Counted from the stretch's first letter, positions 1-11,410 are shown. The stretch is 64,000 bases of DNA from Algoriphagus sp. PAP.12 (GCF_026652115.1 NZ_JAPPSQ010000003.1:1-64000), one strand, 5' to 3'. A program made the numbers and translations. Notes: generated by a model from the letters alone, not told the origin.

Positions 1-25
1 ATTTTTTATGAGGGGTTATCGTTGA

Positions 26-3025
26 TTAATTCAAGAATTCATCAAAAGTCAAGCTAACAAAGTACATGGTACCAACTGTTGGGTTACCCCAAGCTTGACG
101 ATACCCATCAGAGAACAAGTTAGAACCACCTACTTTTAGGATAGACTTGATGCTCTTCAATTTATAGCTTACTTGTGCATCGAATGTTCCAAAAGCAGGC
201 ATCACAGACATTTGAGAGGAGGATACTGCTGGAGAAACAAAAGAGGATTGCCATACGAATTCTCCTTGCCATCTATAAGCCATGGAGAAACCAAAGTTTT
301 TCCATACTTCTCTGTTAGCGAAATTCAATACATATCTATATTCTGGAGTATTGAAGCTAGGCTGGAAACCAGTTTCAGCTAATTCATCTAGGTTGGAAAG
401 CGTGTTGAATGAAACATTACCTCCGATCGAGTAATTCTTCGGAAGTTTGTAATCCATTCCAACAGCCCATCCCCAAGATTTGATTACTTCAGTTCTGTTT
501 ACAGGCATAGAAAATACATTTCTACCTCCTGGGCCTACGCCTATCAGGTTTAAACCAGTGATTGGATTAGGACCTGTAGAACCTGTGTCAGGATTTCCGT
601 CTTGAATTAAAACTTGACCTCCAATGAAGTTTTCAAATCTGTTGAAATAGGCATATGCATCTACCAATAAGCGATTGGCAAACAATCCTTTATATCCAAC
701 TTCAAATGACTTAACTCTTTCTGGCTTGAATTCAGACAATTCATATGGTTGAAGTGTTGCCAAATTGTTTTGTGCAGCCAAGAAAGGAACCACCTGAGGA
801 ACCAATGTGGCTACAGCTGCCTGAATAGCATCTGGATCATTAGGAATCTGACCTGCAGCCACTTGCTGCATCACCAATTGAGTTGCTTGTTGAATTGCTG
901 CTTGAATAATCGCTGGATTATTCACATCTGCTGCAACTCCTGCTCCATATTGAGTTACATTGGTAAGAGTGTAACCAGGGTTGCTATTTAAATTATAGCG
1001 GTCTCTAAAGATCGGCAATCCTCCGATTAATCTTGCTTGAGGAGTCAATAAGTCGATGTATTGATCTTGGGTTGTTGGGATTCTAAATCCAGTCTGATAG
1101 GAGGCTCTGAAATTATGATCTCCTACAGAATATACACCAGAAACTCTTGGAGACCACTGGCCTTGGAAGTTTTCGTTTTTATCATAGCGAACAGATGCAG
1201 TGAGTTTAAATCTATCATTGAACAACATTTTGGAGCCTTGTACATAGCCGCCGTATTCTTTGATATTGAACTCATTCCCATTTTCATCAGTTGCAAAAAG
1301 TGTTTTTTCAGAGTTCAATTGATAGATTCTATAATTAGCTCCAACTACGAATTCGGCAAATTTTATTTGATCAGCAAGATTATAAGAACCTTCGAAATGA
1401 TAAAGGTTCGTTTTATCAACAAATTGGGCCCCTACACCTGAAGCGTTTCCGGGAATTGGTCTTGAAGTCACATCTTTCAATGCATTTTTGAATTCAGTAG
1501 AACCAGGCAAATATCTTCCTTGATCAGCATATGCTCTTGCAGCTCCATGTGCAGCATCTGATGTCATTCCACCTAAAATAGCTTGTGCATAAGCTCCAAC
1601 ATATTCAGGGAACCATTGAGTACTTGCTTTCCACGCTTCATTTATACCTTGGGCTGCAGTACCTACTGCAAATGCATCTCCGGATCTCTCCTGAGTAGTA
1701 TAAGCTCTAACATACCAGTTGGCGCCTTTCAATTCAGCTTTGTACTGTCCCATGTTGAAATTACGGATAGAATATCTATCAGCTCCTGTATAGACAGTCG
1801 TTCCGTATCCATAATTGCCTTGAAGAACAGCTTCAACTCTGTCATTCAATCTCCAATGCAAAGCAGCATTCAATTTCAAAGATTTGGTACCATAATCCGC
1901 TAGATCACGCTCCATATATCCAGTTCTGGAAACATAAGTTTGAGGAATGATTCCTAATGCTGCTGCAGGTAAAACCCCTGCTCCAACCATGGATTGAGCC
2001 ACAGAGAACATATTGACATTGGTCTCATCTCCGTAGATGTTTACACCATTGTAAGCTGGATTATTTTCTCTTGTTCCTCCTTCAATTGTCGATCCATTCA
2101 ATAGAGATTGATCTCTGAAATCATTTGCTTGCCAATCATCAGCTCTTAGGTATTGCAAGTTTACCTTGAATGCGACTTTATCGTTGAAAGCCTTAGCATA
2201 TCTTGCGCTAAAGTCATAAAATCCGGTGGTAGCAGTACTTCTTTCACCTTGATTCATGATACCGGTTTTCACATTTGCAGAAAGACCTTGGTATTGGAAT
2301 GGGTTTTTTGAAGTCATTAACAATATTCCATTGATAGCATTCGGTCCATAAAGGGCAGAAGAAGCACCAGGCAGTAGCTCAACACTTTCCAAATCCAATT
2401 CTGAGATACCTAGAATATTACCAACAGAGAAGTTCAAGCCTGGGGCTTGATTATCCATTCCATCAATCATCTGAACCGTTCTTACGTTACCGTTGGCATT
2501 GAATCCTCGCGTGTTGAAAGATTTGAAAGTGAGTGATTGAGTGCTCATTTCCACGCCTTTCAAGTTATTCAAAGCATCATAGAAACTTGCTTGTGGCACT
2601 TCTCTTATTGCTATGATATCCATCTTCTCTACAGACACTGGAGACTTCATTACACTCTCCTCAACCCTTGAGGCGGAAATCACGACTTCCTGTCCGAGTA
2701 CTGTTGACTCTTGAAGCTTCACATCTAGGTTTGATACTCCACCACTGATTTCAATTTCTTGGCTAGTATAACCGACCATCGAGAAAATCAAAGTGAAAGG
2801 AGGCTCTTGATTTACATTTAGGTTAAAGTTGCCATCAAGATCGGTAATTGTGCCAATTACCTTTCCTTTTACAATAATATTAACTCCAACTAAAGTCTCG
2901 CCAGACTCTGCATCTGTCACATTACCAGAAATGGTAGTTTGCGCAAACACTGTTCCTATACTCAAGGAAACTAGGATGACAAATGATGCCATATACCTAG
3001 AAAATTTGTGAGTAAAATTGCTCAT
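26..3025 (-). CDS. TonB-dependent outer-membrane receptor with N-terminal carboxypeptidase-regulatory-like domain
   Basis: A 999-residue outer-membrane receptor that should import a ligand using TonB energy. A signal peptide covers about residues 1-28 (ending SIGTVFA), then comes a carboxypeptidase-regulatory-like beta-sandwich (about 29-110, with the motifs GNVTDAESGETLVGVNI and DLDGNFNL), a plug domain (about 120-240, with LLPGASSALYGPNAING, typical of SusC-like plugs) and a long beta-barrel ending in an aromatic-rich C-terminal strand. No SusD-like lipoprotein lies beside it inside the window, so a glycan-uptake role is not supported; the other flank lies outside the window. A low-complexity Gln/Ala-rich loop around residues 695-755 is probably extracellular. 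The substrate is unknown. The start is the ATG that gives the signal peptide. Confidence 0.9.
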   Translation of the reverse strand: MSNFTHKFSRYMASFVILVSLSIGTVFAQTTISGNVTDAESGETLVGVNIIVKGKVIGTITDLDGNFNLNVNQEPPFTLIFSMVGYTSQEIEISGGVSNLDVKLQESTVLGQEVVISASRVEESVMKSPVSVEKMDIIAIREVPQASFYDALNNLKGVEMSTQSLTFKSFNTRGFNANGNVRTVQMIDGMDNQAPGLNFSVGNILGISELDLESVELLPGASSALYGPNAINGILLMTSKNPFQYQGLSANVKTGIMNQGERSTATTGFYDFSARYAKAFNDKVAFKVNLQYLRADDWQANDFRDQSLLNGSTIEGGTRENNPAYNGVNIYGDETNVNMFSVAQSMVGAGVLPAAALGIIPQTYVSRTGYMERDLADYGTKSLKLNAALHWRLNDRVEAVLQGNYGYGTTVYTGADRYSIRNFNMGQYKAELKGANWYVRAYTTQERSGDAFAVGTAAQGINEAWKASTQWFPEYVGAYAQAILGGMTSDAAHGAARAYADQGRYLPGSTEFKNALKDVTSRPIPGNASGVGAQFVDKTNLYHFEGSYNLADQIKFAEFVVGANYRIYQLNSEKTLFATDENGNEFNIKEYGGYVQGSKMLFNDRFKLTASVRYDKNENFQGQWSPRVSGVYSVGDHNFRASYQTGFRIPTTQDQYIDLLTPQARLIGGLPIFRDRYNLNSNPGYTLTNVTQYGAGVAADVNNPAIIQAAIQQATQLVMQQVAAGQIPNDPDAIQAAVATLVPQVVPFLAAQNNLATLQPYELSEFKPERVKSFEVGYKGLFANRLLVDAYAYFNRFENFIGGQVLIQDGNPDTGSTGPNPITGLNLIGVGPGGRNVFSMPVNRTEVIKSWGWAVGMDYKLPKNYSIGGNVSFNTLSNLDELAETGFQPSFNTPEYRYVLNFANREVWKNFGFSMAYRWQGEFVWQSSFVSPAVSSSQMSVMPAFGTFDAQVSYKLKSIKSILKVGGSNLFSDGYRQAWGNPTVGTMYFVSLTFDEFLN

Positions 3026-3292
3026 AGGCTATTAAGGGGTTTTAAATTATAATCTATTAGAAATAGACCATAGGGATTAGTTTCGTACCGAATTTATTGT
3101 AAAAAGTGAATATAAAACGGTATATCCAAAAAAAACATTTTCGCCCTATACGGGAAATTAGAGGGTGATTTTGGAAACTTTAGCTCTATTAATGAAAAAC
3201 TGAGAATGAATTGCGGAGAACTTTAGAGAATCGGAATAAGACTTTAATTATTATTAAAAAATCCTAAATAAAAATCTGAGATTTGCTCTAGA
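3026..3292. other. intergenic region upstream of the receptor gene
   Basis: About 270 bases of AT-rich DNA between the receptor start and the gldC terminator. It must carry the minus-strand receptor promoter, but I could not place a convincing Bacteroidota promoter (TTG near -33, TAnnTTTG near -7). I see no ORF or RNA here. Confidence 0.5.
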
Positions 3293-3322
3293 TCAAAAAA
3301 AAGCCTGATTAAATATCAGGCT
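3293..3322 (-). terminator. intrinsic terminator of gldC
   Basis: On the minus strand an 8-bp perfect stem (AGCCTGAT / ATCAGGCT) with a five-base loop is followed by a run of eight T. It starts a few bases after the gldC stop codon. Confidence 0.85.
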
Positions 3323-3328
3323 CTTATT

Positions 3329-3670
3329 TTATTTGTTTTTGGCATTTTCTTCATTGACATGTTTGACTAATCGATCACATAAATCTTTCATCTCTTCAGA
3401 CATATATTCATCGCCTGTACTCGTCAATATCGTTTGTGCCATACCTCCAATCACATCGATGTAAAATCTTTTCATCTCCACTACAGACATTTCATCTGTC
3501 CACAAATCTATTCTCAGCGTACTTTGGTTCAAGTTATCCCAAACATTCAAACTGATACTTTTTGTAGACTCCAATCCCTCAGACTCTTTATCTGATGCAT
3601 CCCATAGGATTTCTTTTGGTACATTATTTTCGTCAAGGGCGATTTGAAATTTTATATCTGACTTTTTCAT
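3329..3670 (-). CDS. gldC: gliding motility protein GldC
   Basis: A 113-residue soluble protein matching the small GldC family found with the Bacteroidota gliding/type IX secretion machinery. It opens MKKSDIKFQIALDENNVP and contains WDNLNQSTLRIDLWTDEM and FYIDVIGGMAQTI. The frame is open eight codons upstream, but the ATG at 3670 gives the family-typical N-terminus, so I start there. GldC is an accessory gliding protein of unknown biochemistry; no other gld gene is in the window. It lies 52 bases after the CoA-transferase pair and ends at a clear terminator, so it may be the last gene of that transcript. Confidence 0.85.
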   Translation of the reverse strand: MKKSDIKFQIALDENNVPKEILWDASDKESEGLESTKSISLNVWDNLNQSTLRIDLWTDEMSVVEMKRFYIDVIGGMAQTILTSTGDEYMSEEMKDLCDRLVKHVNEENAKNK

Positions 3671-3722
3671 TTTATAAATTTTGGGTGAAACCAAATCCAG
3701 CTTCCCCGGGTTCCATTTTTTC

Positions 3723-4379
3723 TTAAAATTTCATTTCAGGGATTTCTCCTTCAATAATCAACTTGCCTTCTGTCTTTGATTGAATCTCCTCAACTGATAC
3801 TCCAGGTGCTCTTTCTTTCAAAATAAAACCACCTTCAGCCGCGACTTCAAGAACAGCCAGATCGGTTACTATTTTCTTCACACATCTAATACCTGTAATA
3901 GGCAAGGAGCATTCCTTCAATAGCTTGGAGTCACCACTTCTACTACAATGCTGCATGGCAACGATGATATTTTCAGCTGAAGCAACCAAATCCATGGCTC
4001 CCCCCATTCCTTTGACCATTTTGCCAGGAATCTTCCAGTTGGCGATATCACCATTTTCTGAAACTTCCATGGCTCCTAATATTGTCAAATGTACATGACC
4101 ACCTCTGATCATGGCAAAGGATTCTGCGGAATTAAATAATACTGAACCTTTAACCATGGTAATGGTTTGCTTTCCTGCATTAATTAAATCCGGATCAATT
4201 TTATCTTCCGTAGGAAAAGGGCCAATTCCTAATAATCCATTTTCTGATTGCAAAACTACTTCCAAATCCTCCGGAATGTAATTGGCAACTAGGGTAGGGA
4301 TGCCGATTCCTAAGTTGATGTATTGTCCATTTCGGACTTCTTGGGCTATTCTTTGGGCTATTTGTTCTTTAGTCAACAT
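3723..4379 (-). CDS. scoB: 3-oxoacid CoA-transferase subunit B
   Basis: A 218-residue beta subunit of a family I CoA-transferase, which moves CoA between succinyl-CoA and a 3-oxoacid such as acetoacetate in the cytoplasm. The SENGLLGIGP motif carries the catalytic glutamate (about residue 46) that forms the glutamyl-CoA thioester. NLGIGIPTLVANYIP near the N-terminus and MVKGMGGAMDLV near the middle are also family-typical. It follows subunit A by 27 bases and ends before gldC. The exact acyl acceptor cannot be read from sequence; acetoacetate or another short oxoacid is likely. Confidence 0.9.
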   Translation of the reverse strand: MLTKEQIAQRIAQEVRNGQYINLGIGIPTLVANYIPEDLEVVLQSENGLLGIGPFPTEDKIDPDLINAGKQTITMVKGSVLFNSAESFAMIRGGHVHLTILGAMEVSENGDIANWKIPGKMVKGMGGAMDLVASAENIIVAMQHCSRSGDSKLLKECSLPITGIRCVKKIVTDLAVLEVAAEGGFILKERAPGVSVEEIQSKTEGKLIIEGEIPEMKF

Positions 4380-4406
4380 AATTCTTGAAGTTTTGAGATT
4401 AGAAAA

Positions 4407-5105
4407 TCAGGAATGGGATACAGTCCTTTGTTCAATTCGCTTTTCATAATCTTTCCCTTCAAAAATCCGCTGAACATAAATTCCAGGTGTATGAATCTGA
4501 TTGGGGTCCAACTCTCCAGCAGGAACCAATTCTTCCACTTCAGCTATGCAGATTTTACCAGCCGCTGCCATGATAGGATTGAAATTCCTTGCTGTACCTT
4601 TAAATATTAAATTTCCCGCAGTATCACCTTTCCAGGCTTTTACAAGAGAAAAGTCTGCTCTTAGCCATCTTTCCATCAAATAGAGTTTGCCATCAAACTC
4701 TCGGATTTCTTTTCCTTCAGCCACCTCGGTTCCGACTCCGGCAGGAGTGAAGAAGGCTGGAATTCCAGCTCCACCGGCTCTGACTCTTTCTGCCAAAGTT
4801 CCTTGTGGAATCAGGTCTACTTCCAATTCACCGGAAAGAAGCTGTCTTTCAAATTCTGCATTCTCTCCGACATAGCTAGAGATCATCTTTTTGACCATTT
4901 TCTTTTTCAGCAAAAGGCCAATTCCAAAGTCATCGACTCCGGCATTATTGGAAACAATGGTCAAACCATTGATTTCTCTTTTCAAAAGGGCAGAAATGCA
5001 GTTTTCGGGTATCCCACTCAAACCGAATCCCCCCATCATCAAAAATGAACCACTGGGAATGTCCTTTACGGCTTCCTGGGCGTCTTTTATTACTTTATTG
5101 ATCAT
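4407..5105 (-). CDS. scoA: 3-oxoacid CoA-transferase subunit A
   Basis: A 232-residue alpha subunit that pairs with the adjacent subunit B. It contains the family motif [15 protein letters not shown] near residues 23-37, ISNNAGV-like [13 protein letters not shown], and [16 protein letters not shown]. Two-gene scoA-scoB order is conserved in bacteria that use ketone bodies or short-chain acids. Only 8 bases separate it from the upstream ribF stop, so ribF, scoA, scoB and gldC may share a transcript, although the functions are unrelated. Confidence 0.9.
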   Translation of the reverse strand: MINKVIKDAQEAVKDIPSGSFLMMGGFGLSGIPENCISALLKREINGLTIVSNNAGVDDFGIGLLLKKKMVKKMISSYVGENAEFERQLLSGELEVDLIPQGTLAERVRAGGAGIPAFFTPAGVGTEVAEGKEIREFDGKLYLMERWLRADFSLVKAWKGDTAGNLIFKGTARNFNPIMAAAGKICIAEVEELVPAGELDPNQIHTPGIYVQRIFEGKDYEKRIEQRTVSHS

Positions 5106-5113
5106 AATTGGGT

Positions 5114-6037
5114 TTATAAAATGAGTTTGGCTCTCTGCTGATCTTTGTGCAATTGAGCTTTTAGTCCTTCTAAATTCTCAAATTTTTGCTCTTCTCTCAA
5201 GTATGCCTTCAGATAAATTGTGATTTGTTTATCATAAAGGTCTCCTTGAAAATCAAACAGATGAGCTTCCACTGATTTTTTGCTACCGTCTACAGTAGGA
5301 CGATTCCCAATATTTAGCATGGATTTGTAAATGCTTCCATTCACAGAAGCTTCCACAGCATAGACCCCGTCTTTGGGGATTAATTTATAATCATTTGGGA
5401 TATGAACATTGGCTGTAGGAAAACCGATCGATCTTCCGATCTGCTGTCCTTTGACCACCAAACCATTCAATTCATAGGGTCTTCCCAAATAAGAATTGGC
5501 TGTTTCGATATCCCCGGATTCTAATGCCTGGCGGATTTTGGTACTGGAAACTCCGATCTCATCAACATCCTGTCTAGAAATCTCTTCCAATTCAAAACCA
5601 TAGGAAGAACAGTTCTCTTTCAAGTATTCGAACGATCCTTCACGGTTTTTCCCAAAGCGATGATCATACCCAATGACCAACTTTTTGGTTTGGATTCTAT
5701 TGACAATTACCTCTTCGATAAACTCCTTGGAAGTCAATTGGGAAAACTCCTTGGTAAAAGGAATAGTAACCAAATGATCAATACCAAACTGACGAAGCAG
5801 TTTGGCCTTTTCTTCAAAAGTTGAAAGTAAACGAAGTTTGTGCTCTTCAGGATAAAGAACCAATCGGGGATGAGGCCAAAAAGTGATCAAAACCGTCTCG
5901 CCTTCCACTGAGCGGGCGATTTCACGGATTCTATGTAATATTTTCTGATGTCCTAAATGAACACCATCAAAAGTTCCACTAGTGACTACTGGATTTTTGA
6001 CTGGCAAGAACTCATTTAATCCCTCATAGATTTTCAT
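5114..6037 (-). CDS. ribF: bifunctional riboflavin kinase / FAD synthetase RibF
   Basis: A 307-residue cytoplasmic enzyme that phosphorylates riboflavin to FMN and adenylylates FMN to FAD. The N-terminal FMN adenylyltransferase domain (about 1-180) shows the nucleotidyltransferase motif [14 protein letters not shown] and a second motif SSTKIRQAL. The C-terminal riboflavin kinase domain (about 183-307) shows [11 protein letters not shown] and the DGVYAV segment. Length is normal for the family. Its start overlaps the truB end by 14 bases, so the two genes are translationally coupled, an arrangement common across bacteria. Confidence 0.95.
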   Translation of the reverse strand: MKIYEGLNEFLPVKNPVVTSGTFDGVHLGHQKILHRIREIARSVEGETVLITFWPHPRLVLYPEEHKLRLLSTFEEKAKLLRQFGIDHLVTIPFTKEFSQLTSKEFIEEVIVNRIQTKKLVIGYDHRFGKNREGSFEYLKENCSSYGFELEEISRQDVDEIGVSSTKIRQALESGDIETANSYLGRPYELNGLVVKGQQIGRSIGFPTANVHIPNDYKLIPKDGVYAVEASVNGSIYKSMLNIGNRPTVDGSKKSVEAHLFDFQGDLYDKQITIYLKAYLREEQKFENLEGLKAQLHKDQQRAKLIL

Positions 6038-6710
6038 CTGCTCTTCGGGCTTTTATTTCTTCTATTAAAGGCAAAAGATCTTTGGCATCCTCCAATTGAA
6101 ATTCTCCAATTCTGGTTCTACAAAGTGAACTCATATAGGCGCCAACTCCCAATATTTCACCTAAATCTCTTGCTAAGCTTCTTATATAGGTTCCTTTGGA
6201 GCAAGAAATCCGAAATTCAACAACTCTATCTTGAAAAGAAATGATTTCAAACTCTCTGACTTGAACAGGTCTAGGCTCCATTTTTACGTCCAACCCTTTT
6301 CTTGCAGATTCATAGATACGTTTGCCATCAACCTTTATCGCTGAGTGCATAGGAGGGACCTGCATGATATCTCCAGTCAACTGGAGTGCTGCTGCTTTTA
6401 CATCTTCCAAGGTGATATGGGATGCATTAGCAACAAATTCAACTGGTTTTTCCAGATCAAAGGACTCTGTGGTTTCACCGATGACGAAAGTTCCGGTGTA
6501 TTCTTTTTCCTGACCCATGAAGGTTTCTATCTGTTTGGTCATTTTACCGGCACAAACGATCAATAAACCAGTTGCTAAGGGGTCAAGGGTACCTGCATGG
6601 CCAACCTTTTTGATTTTAAGTGCATTTCGCACCTTTTTGACAACATCAAAAGAAGTCCATTCTTTCGGTTTGTCAATCAAAAAGACCTCTGCGTAGGCTT
6701 GTTCTTGCAT
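6024..6710 (-). CDS. truB: tRNA pseudouridine(55) synthase TruB
   Basis: A 228-residue enzyme that makes pseudouridine 55 in the T-loop of tRNA. The catalytic aspartate is D43 in GHAGTLDPLATGLL; the KGTYIRSLARDLG motif lies near residue 175. It is shorter than the E. coli enzyme (314 residues) because the C-terminal PUA-like domain is absent, which is usual in Bacteroidota. It precedes ribF with an overlap and follows a DUF3098 gene by 29 bases, so ftsX, the DUF3098 gene, truB and ribF look like one operon. Confidence 0.95.
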   Translation of the reverse strand: MQEQAYAEVFLIDKPKEWTSFDVVKKVRNALKIKKVGHAGTLDPLATGLLIVCAGKMTKQIETFMGQEKEYTGTFVIGETTESFDLEKPVEFVANASHITLEDVKAAALQLTGDIMQVPPMHSAIKVDGKRIYESARKGLDVKMEPRPVQVREFEIISFQDRVVEFRISCSKGTYIRSLARDLGEILGVGAYMSSLCRTRIGEFQLEDAKDLLPLIEEIKARRADENL

Positions 6711-6739
6711 GTGTTGAAATAGAAATTTGGCCGATAGAA

Positions 6740-6952
6740 TCAGCTATTCTTTTCTGATTTTGCCAAGATGGCATAAAACTCAAAAATAAATCCAGCTAGG
6801 GTAACAATTGGACCAATGGTCAATCCCAAGACTCCATTTCCGTGTGGCTCAGGATCTAAACCAATCAAGATAAAGCCCAAAATGATCAAACCGATCCCGA
6901 TAAACATCAGCTTGTAATTTTTTCTGGAAAAAGGAAAAGATGCTTTACTCAT
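6740..6952 (-). CDS. DUF3098 small membrane protein
   Basis: A 70-residue protein with two predicted membrane segments (about 14-31 and 43-63) separated by a short loop with Pro, Gly and His. It matches the DUF3098 family, which in Bacteroidota is repeatedly found between ftsX and truB. The start codon lies one base before the end of ftsX on the minus strand, so the genes are co-translated. No biochemical function is known; the position suggests a cell-envelope or division-related role, which is only inference. Confidence 0.8.
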   Translation of the reverse strand: MSKASFPFSRKNYKLMFIGIGLIILGFILIGLDPEPHGNGVLGLTIGPIVTLAGFIFEFYAILAKSEKNS

Positions 6953-6953
6953 A

Positions 6954-7844
6954 TTAATACAATTCGTCCAATGTCATATTGAGATACTTATTAACAGCTC
7001 GCAAGGTACTGAGAACTGATAGAATTCCACCCACAACTACCAAAATTCCAAAAAGAATCAACATCAGTTCTTGGTTTTGAAGTAATGCAAAACCCTCAAT
7101 TGCGGTTTGAGTATAGGAAATTAATCCAAATAAAATGAGAGAAGCAAAAGCTCCTGCAAGCATTCCAAATACCCAGGAACGCATCAGAAAAGGCTTTCTG
7201 ATAAATGCCCTAGTGGCACCGACCAATTGCATGGATCTAATTAGGAATCTTTGTGAAAACAAGGCCAAGCGAATGGTATTATTGATCAACATCACGACAG
7301 TGATTATCAAAATCAGGATAAATCCACCCATTACCAAGGTAACTTTTACCAAGTTTTTATTGATCGATTCTACCAAATCTGTCATATAGGAAACTTCAAA
7401 AACACCAGGAATGGCTTCCAATTCTGTGGCAATGCTTTCCAATTGATCGGCTGTCTGGAATTCCTCAGAAATGGTGATAACATAGCTATCTCTCAAAGGA
7501 TTATCCTCCAAAAATTTTGTAAAATCTTCACCTGTACTTTCTATGAAAGTTTTGGCTGCATCTTCATTGGAAATGTAACGAAGACTAACTGTATCCTCTT
7601 TGATCAATACAAAAGGACGACTGGCAAGATTATTTTTAACTGCAGTAATTTCTTCTGCTTTTAAATTTTTATCCAAAAAGATCTGGACTTCGACATTTTC
7701 CCGGATCAAACTGGTCAATGTTTTTGCTTGAATCAAAATGACTCCAAAAAGTCCAACAATAAATAGAGAAAGAGTTGTGCTAAAGAGTACGCTTCCGTAT
7801 TTGAAATGCCCTAAAGTCTTTTTCTTGCGAGGGTAGTTTGCCAT
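6954..7844 (-). CDS. ftsX: cell division protein FtsX (ABC transporter permease-like)
   Basis: A 296-residue inner-membrane protein with FtsX topology: one N-terminal membrane segment (about 20-40), an extracytoplasmic domain of about 130 residues, then three membrane segments (about 170-191, 220-242, 262-284). With the ATPase FtsE it couples division-site signals to peptidoglycan hydrolases. The motifs RSMQLVGATRAFIRKPFL and SVLSTLRAVNKYL are conserved FtsX features. ftsE is not adjacent, as is common in Bacteroidota. Confidence 0.92.
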   Translation of the reverse strand: MANYPRKKKTLGHFKYGSVLFSTTLSLFIVGLFGVILIQAKTLTSLIRENVEVQIFLDKNLKAEEITAVKNNLASRPFVLIKEDTVSLRYISNEDAAKTFIESTGEDFTKFLEDNPLRDSYVITISEEFQTADQLESIATELEAIPGVFEVSYMTDLVESINKNLVKVTLVMGGFILILIITVVMLINNTIRLALFSQRFLIRSMQLVGATRAFIRKPFLMRSWVFGMLAGAFASLILFGLISYTQTAIEGFALLQNQELMLILFGILVVVGGILSVLSTLRAVNKYLNMTLDELY

Positions 7845-7901
7845 TTGGTTTTATAAATTCCTATCAAAGCTAATCATCCCCAAGGATTTTGCCAATTTGT
7901 T

Positions 7902-8567
7902 TCAGGAATGGATAAGAATCACTTTTTCTGTGGTAATTCCATAAATTTTTGATTGAGGTCGAGGTTTCATCAAAGCCAATCCGGTAAAATTCCCAAAAGC
8001 TGGTAGAATCATTCTGTTCTGTTCCAGATAAAAACAAGAAATCCTCACTGATTGTCTACCCAATCCCATTAAGCGGACTCCCGGATGAATGTGTCCACAA
8101 AGATTTAAATATCCATCTGGCACATTTTCTATTGGCTCATGGGAAAGCATCAACTGGGATAGGAAAACCGGCTGTTGATGAATTTTCATCGGACTATTTC
8201 CATAAAATTCCGAGGAAAGGACATCGTGGTTACCTTGAACCAAATGGAATGAGATTTTATCAAAATCCCTCAAAAACTTCATTAAAACGTCCCATTGTCC
8301 ATTCCAATCGCTGTGAAACAAATCTCCTAAAAAGTAAACATCGGATGGATTGAAATGTTGAAATAGTCTTTTCAAACCTTCTAAATCTTCTTGATGGATT
8401 GGTTCCGGAATGGGAATTCCAGACTTTCTAAAATGAGCAGCCTTTCCAAAATGAACATCTGAAACCAAAAGAGTTTTCAATTCAGGAATCCAAATAGCCT
8501 TTTCCTTTAACAGCCACAATTCCATTCCCTGATGTTCGATAATAGCTTGATTCAATGCTTGCTTCAT
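7902..8567 (-). CDS. pdeM: PdeM-like metallophosphoesterase (ligase-associated DNA damage response endonuclease)
   Basis: A 221-residue calcineurin-like phosphoesterase. All metal-binding motifs are present: SDVHFGKA (D37, H39), FLGDLFHSDW, QGNHDVL, and CGHIHPGVR near residue 155. In other bacteria PdeM is encoded with an ATP-dependent DNA ligase and an exonuclease-type protein in a DNA repair cluster; those partners are not next to it here, so the family call is firmer than the biological role. It lies alone between ftsX and metX with no overlap. Confidence 0.82.
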   Translation of the reverse strand: MKQALNQAIIEHQGMELWLLKEKAIWIPELKTLLVSDVHFGKAAHFRKSGIPIPEPIHQEDLEGLKRLFQHFNPSDVYFLGDLFHSDWNGQWDVLMKFLRDFDKISFHLVQGNHDVLSSEFYGNSPMKIHQQPVFLSQLMLSHEPIENVPDGYLNLCGHIHPGVRLMGLGRQSVRISCFYLEQNRMILPAFGNFTGLALMKPRPQSKIYGITTEKVILIHS

Positions 8568-8644
8568 TAGAAACCAAAACTAATTTGAAAGCCATTATTG
8601 AACTAATAGAAATTTGAATTTTCTGACATTTGGCGTCATTGAAT

Positions 8645-8680
8645 AAAAAAAACCTCCATGGAATCTCCACAGAGGTTTTT
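8645..8680 (-). terminator. intrinsic terminator of the metY-metX transcript
   Basis: On the minus strand an 11-bp stem (AACCTCTGTGG with CCATGGAGGTT, including two G-T pairs) closes a five-base loop and is followed by eight T. It begins about 30 bases after the metX stop. Confidence 0.85.
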
Positions 8681-8705
8681 AAAAACTTAATCCAAATTAA
8701 AATCT

Positions 8706-9758
8706 TTATTCATGCTCCAAATAAAAGGATTGGAGGAAATAACTTAATTGTTCAAACTCAATCAGAAAGGCATCGTGGCCTGCCGAGGATTTGATTTCCT
8801 TATAGGTTCCTCTTTTGACATGTTTGGAAATGAATTGAGACTCTTCTGGTAAAAACAGCAAATCGGTATCTACACCAACAGTTAATACTTTGGCTTCGAT
8901 TAATCCCAAAGCAGCTTCCAAACCACCTCTATTTCTTCCTAAATCATGACTATCCATGGTTTTGGACAAAGTCCAATAGGAGAGCGCATTGAATCGCTTG
9001 GCTAGTTTTTGTCCTTGATAGCGCAAGTAAGAGGATGCTTTGAAATTATCCAGTTTTGAATCCTGATCCTTTTGTTTCTTCTGCAAATCACCAGGATGTC
9101 TGTAACTCAACATAGCAATTGCTCTAGCTGTTTCCAGACCTTTTTGGCCAGCAAACTCACTTTTTTCTCCCCAAGTACAATCAGATTCGATTGCCATTCT
9201 CTGGGTTTCATTAAAACCAATAACCCAAGGAGAAGATTGTGAGGTAGAAGCCAATACGACCAGATTCTTCAATTTTGAACCCAAAGTGATAGCCCATTCC
9301 AGCGCCACTTGGCCGCCCAAAGAACCCCCAATTAAGGTATGGATTTGCTCCAAGCCCAAATGATTTCTTAGCCTTTCCAATGAATTGGCTAAATCACGTG
9401 GTGTCACATGAGGAAAATCGTAATAGTAAGTTTCCCCAGTTTCTGGATTTTTACTCAAAGGATTGGTAGATCCATAATTGGAACCCAACAAATTGGCACA
9501 GATGATAAACTTATCTGAAGGGTCAAAGAATTTGTCTTCACCAATTAATCCATTCCACCAATCTGAGGCATTCGAATCACCAGTCAAGGCGTGTACAACC
9601 CAAACCACATTGGATTGATCCTCATTGAGACTTCCATAAGTAGTATAAGCGACATCAAATTGGGAGAAAGATTCCCCTGACTCAAGTTCAAGGGCTTCAA
9701 AGGACTGAAATAATTCCAAAGACATGGTAATCGTTGCGTATTGACTTTTAAGGTTCAT
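8706..9758 (-). CDS. metX: homoserine O-acetyltransferase MetX
   Basis: A 350-residue alpha/beta-hydrolase-fold acyltransferase that acetylates L-homoserine with acetyl-CoA, feeding direct sulfhydrylation to homocysteine. The nucleophile serine is S146 in GGSLGGQVALEW; the acid and histidine of the triad lie in VGVDTDLLF and SAGHDAFLIE. NLLGSNYGSTNP is a typical substrate-pocket segment. It lies 8 bases after metY in the same operon. Translation could also start at the internal ATG eleven codons later (9725), which would give MSLELFQ. Whether it uses acetyl- or succinyl-CoA is not certain from sequence alone, but pairing with metY fits acetyl. Confidence 0.93.
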   Translation of the reverse strand: MNLKSQYATITMSLELFQSFEALELESGESFSQFDVAYTTYGSLNEDQSNVVWVVHALTGDSNASDWWNGLIGEDKFFDPSDKFIICANLLGSNYGSTNPLSKNPETGETYYYDFPHVTPRDLANSLERLRNHLGLEQIHTLIGGSLGGQVALEWAITLGSKLKNLVVLASTSQSSPWVIGFNETQRMAIESDCTWGEKSEFAGQKGLETARAIAMLSYRHPGDLQKKQKDQDSKLDNFKASSYLRYQGQKLAKRFNALSYWTLSKTMDSHDLGRNRGGLEAALGLIEAKVLTVGVDTDLLFLPEESQFISKHVKRGTYKEIKSSAGHDAFLIEFEQLSYFLQSFYLEHE

Positions 9759-9766
9759 TCTTGATT

Positions 9767-11326
<1,560 letters not shown>

Positions 11327-11365
11327 ATCCTTGCACGGAAAAAGTGAAAGGATGATGTAAAGATG

Positions 11366-11410
11366 TAAGAACTAGGTGAATTTTCAAAAAAGAATTTCAC
11401 CTAGTTCTTA
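11366..11410 (-). terminator. 15-bp perfect inverted repeat after the carbonic anhydrase gene
   Basis: TAAGAACTAGGTGAA is repeated in inverted form 15 bases later, starting four bases after the carbonic anhydrase stop. The very stable hairpin lacks a clear T-run on the minus strand, so it may end transcription by a U-poor mechanism or stabilise the 3' end of the sulP-can message. Confidence 0.65.

Noticed and set aside
749..1903. Plus-strand ORFs inside the first TonB receptor gene
   Set aside because: They are antisense to a well-supported receptor and lack any recognisable domain or codon pattern.
26..3025. Assigning the first receptor to a polysaccharide utilisation locus
   Set aside because: No SusD-like gene, glycosidase or sugar regulator is adjacent inside the window.
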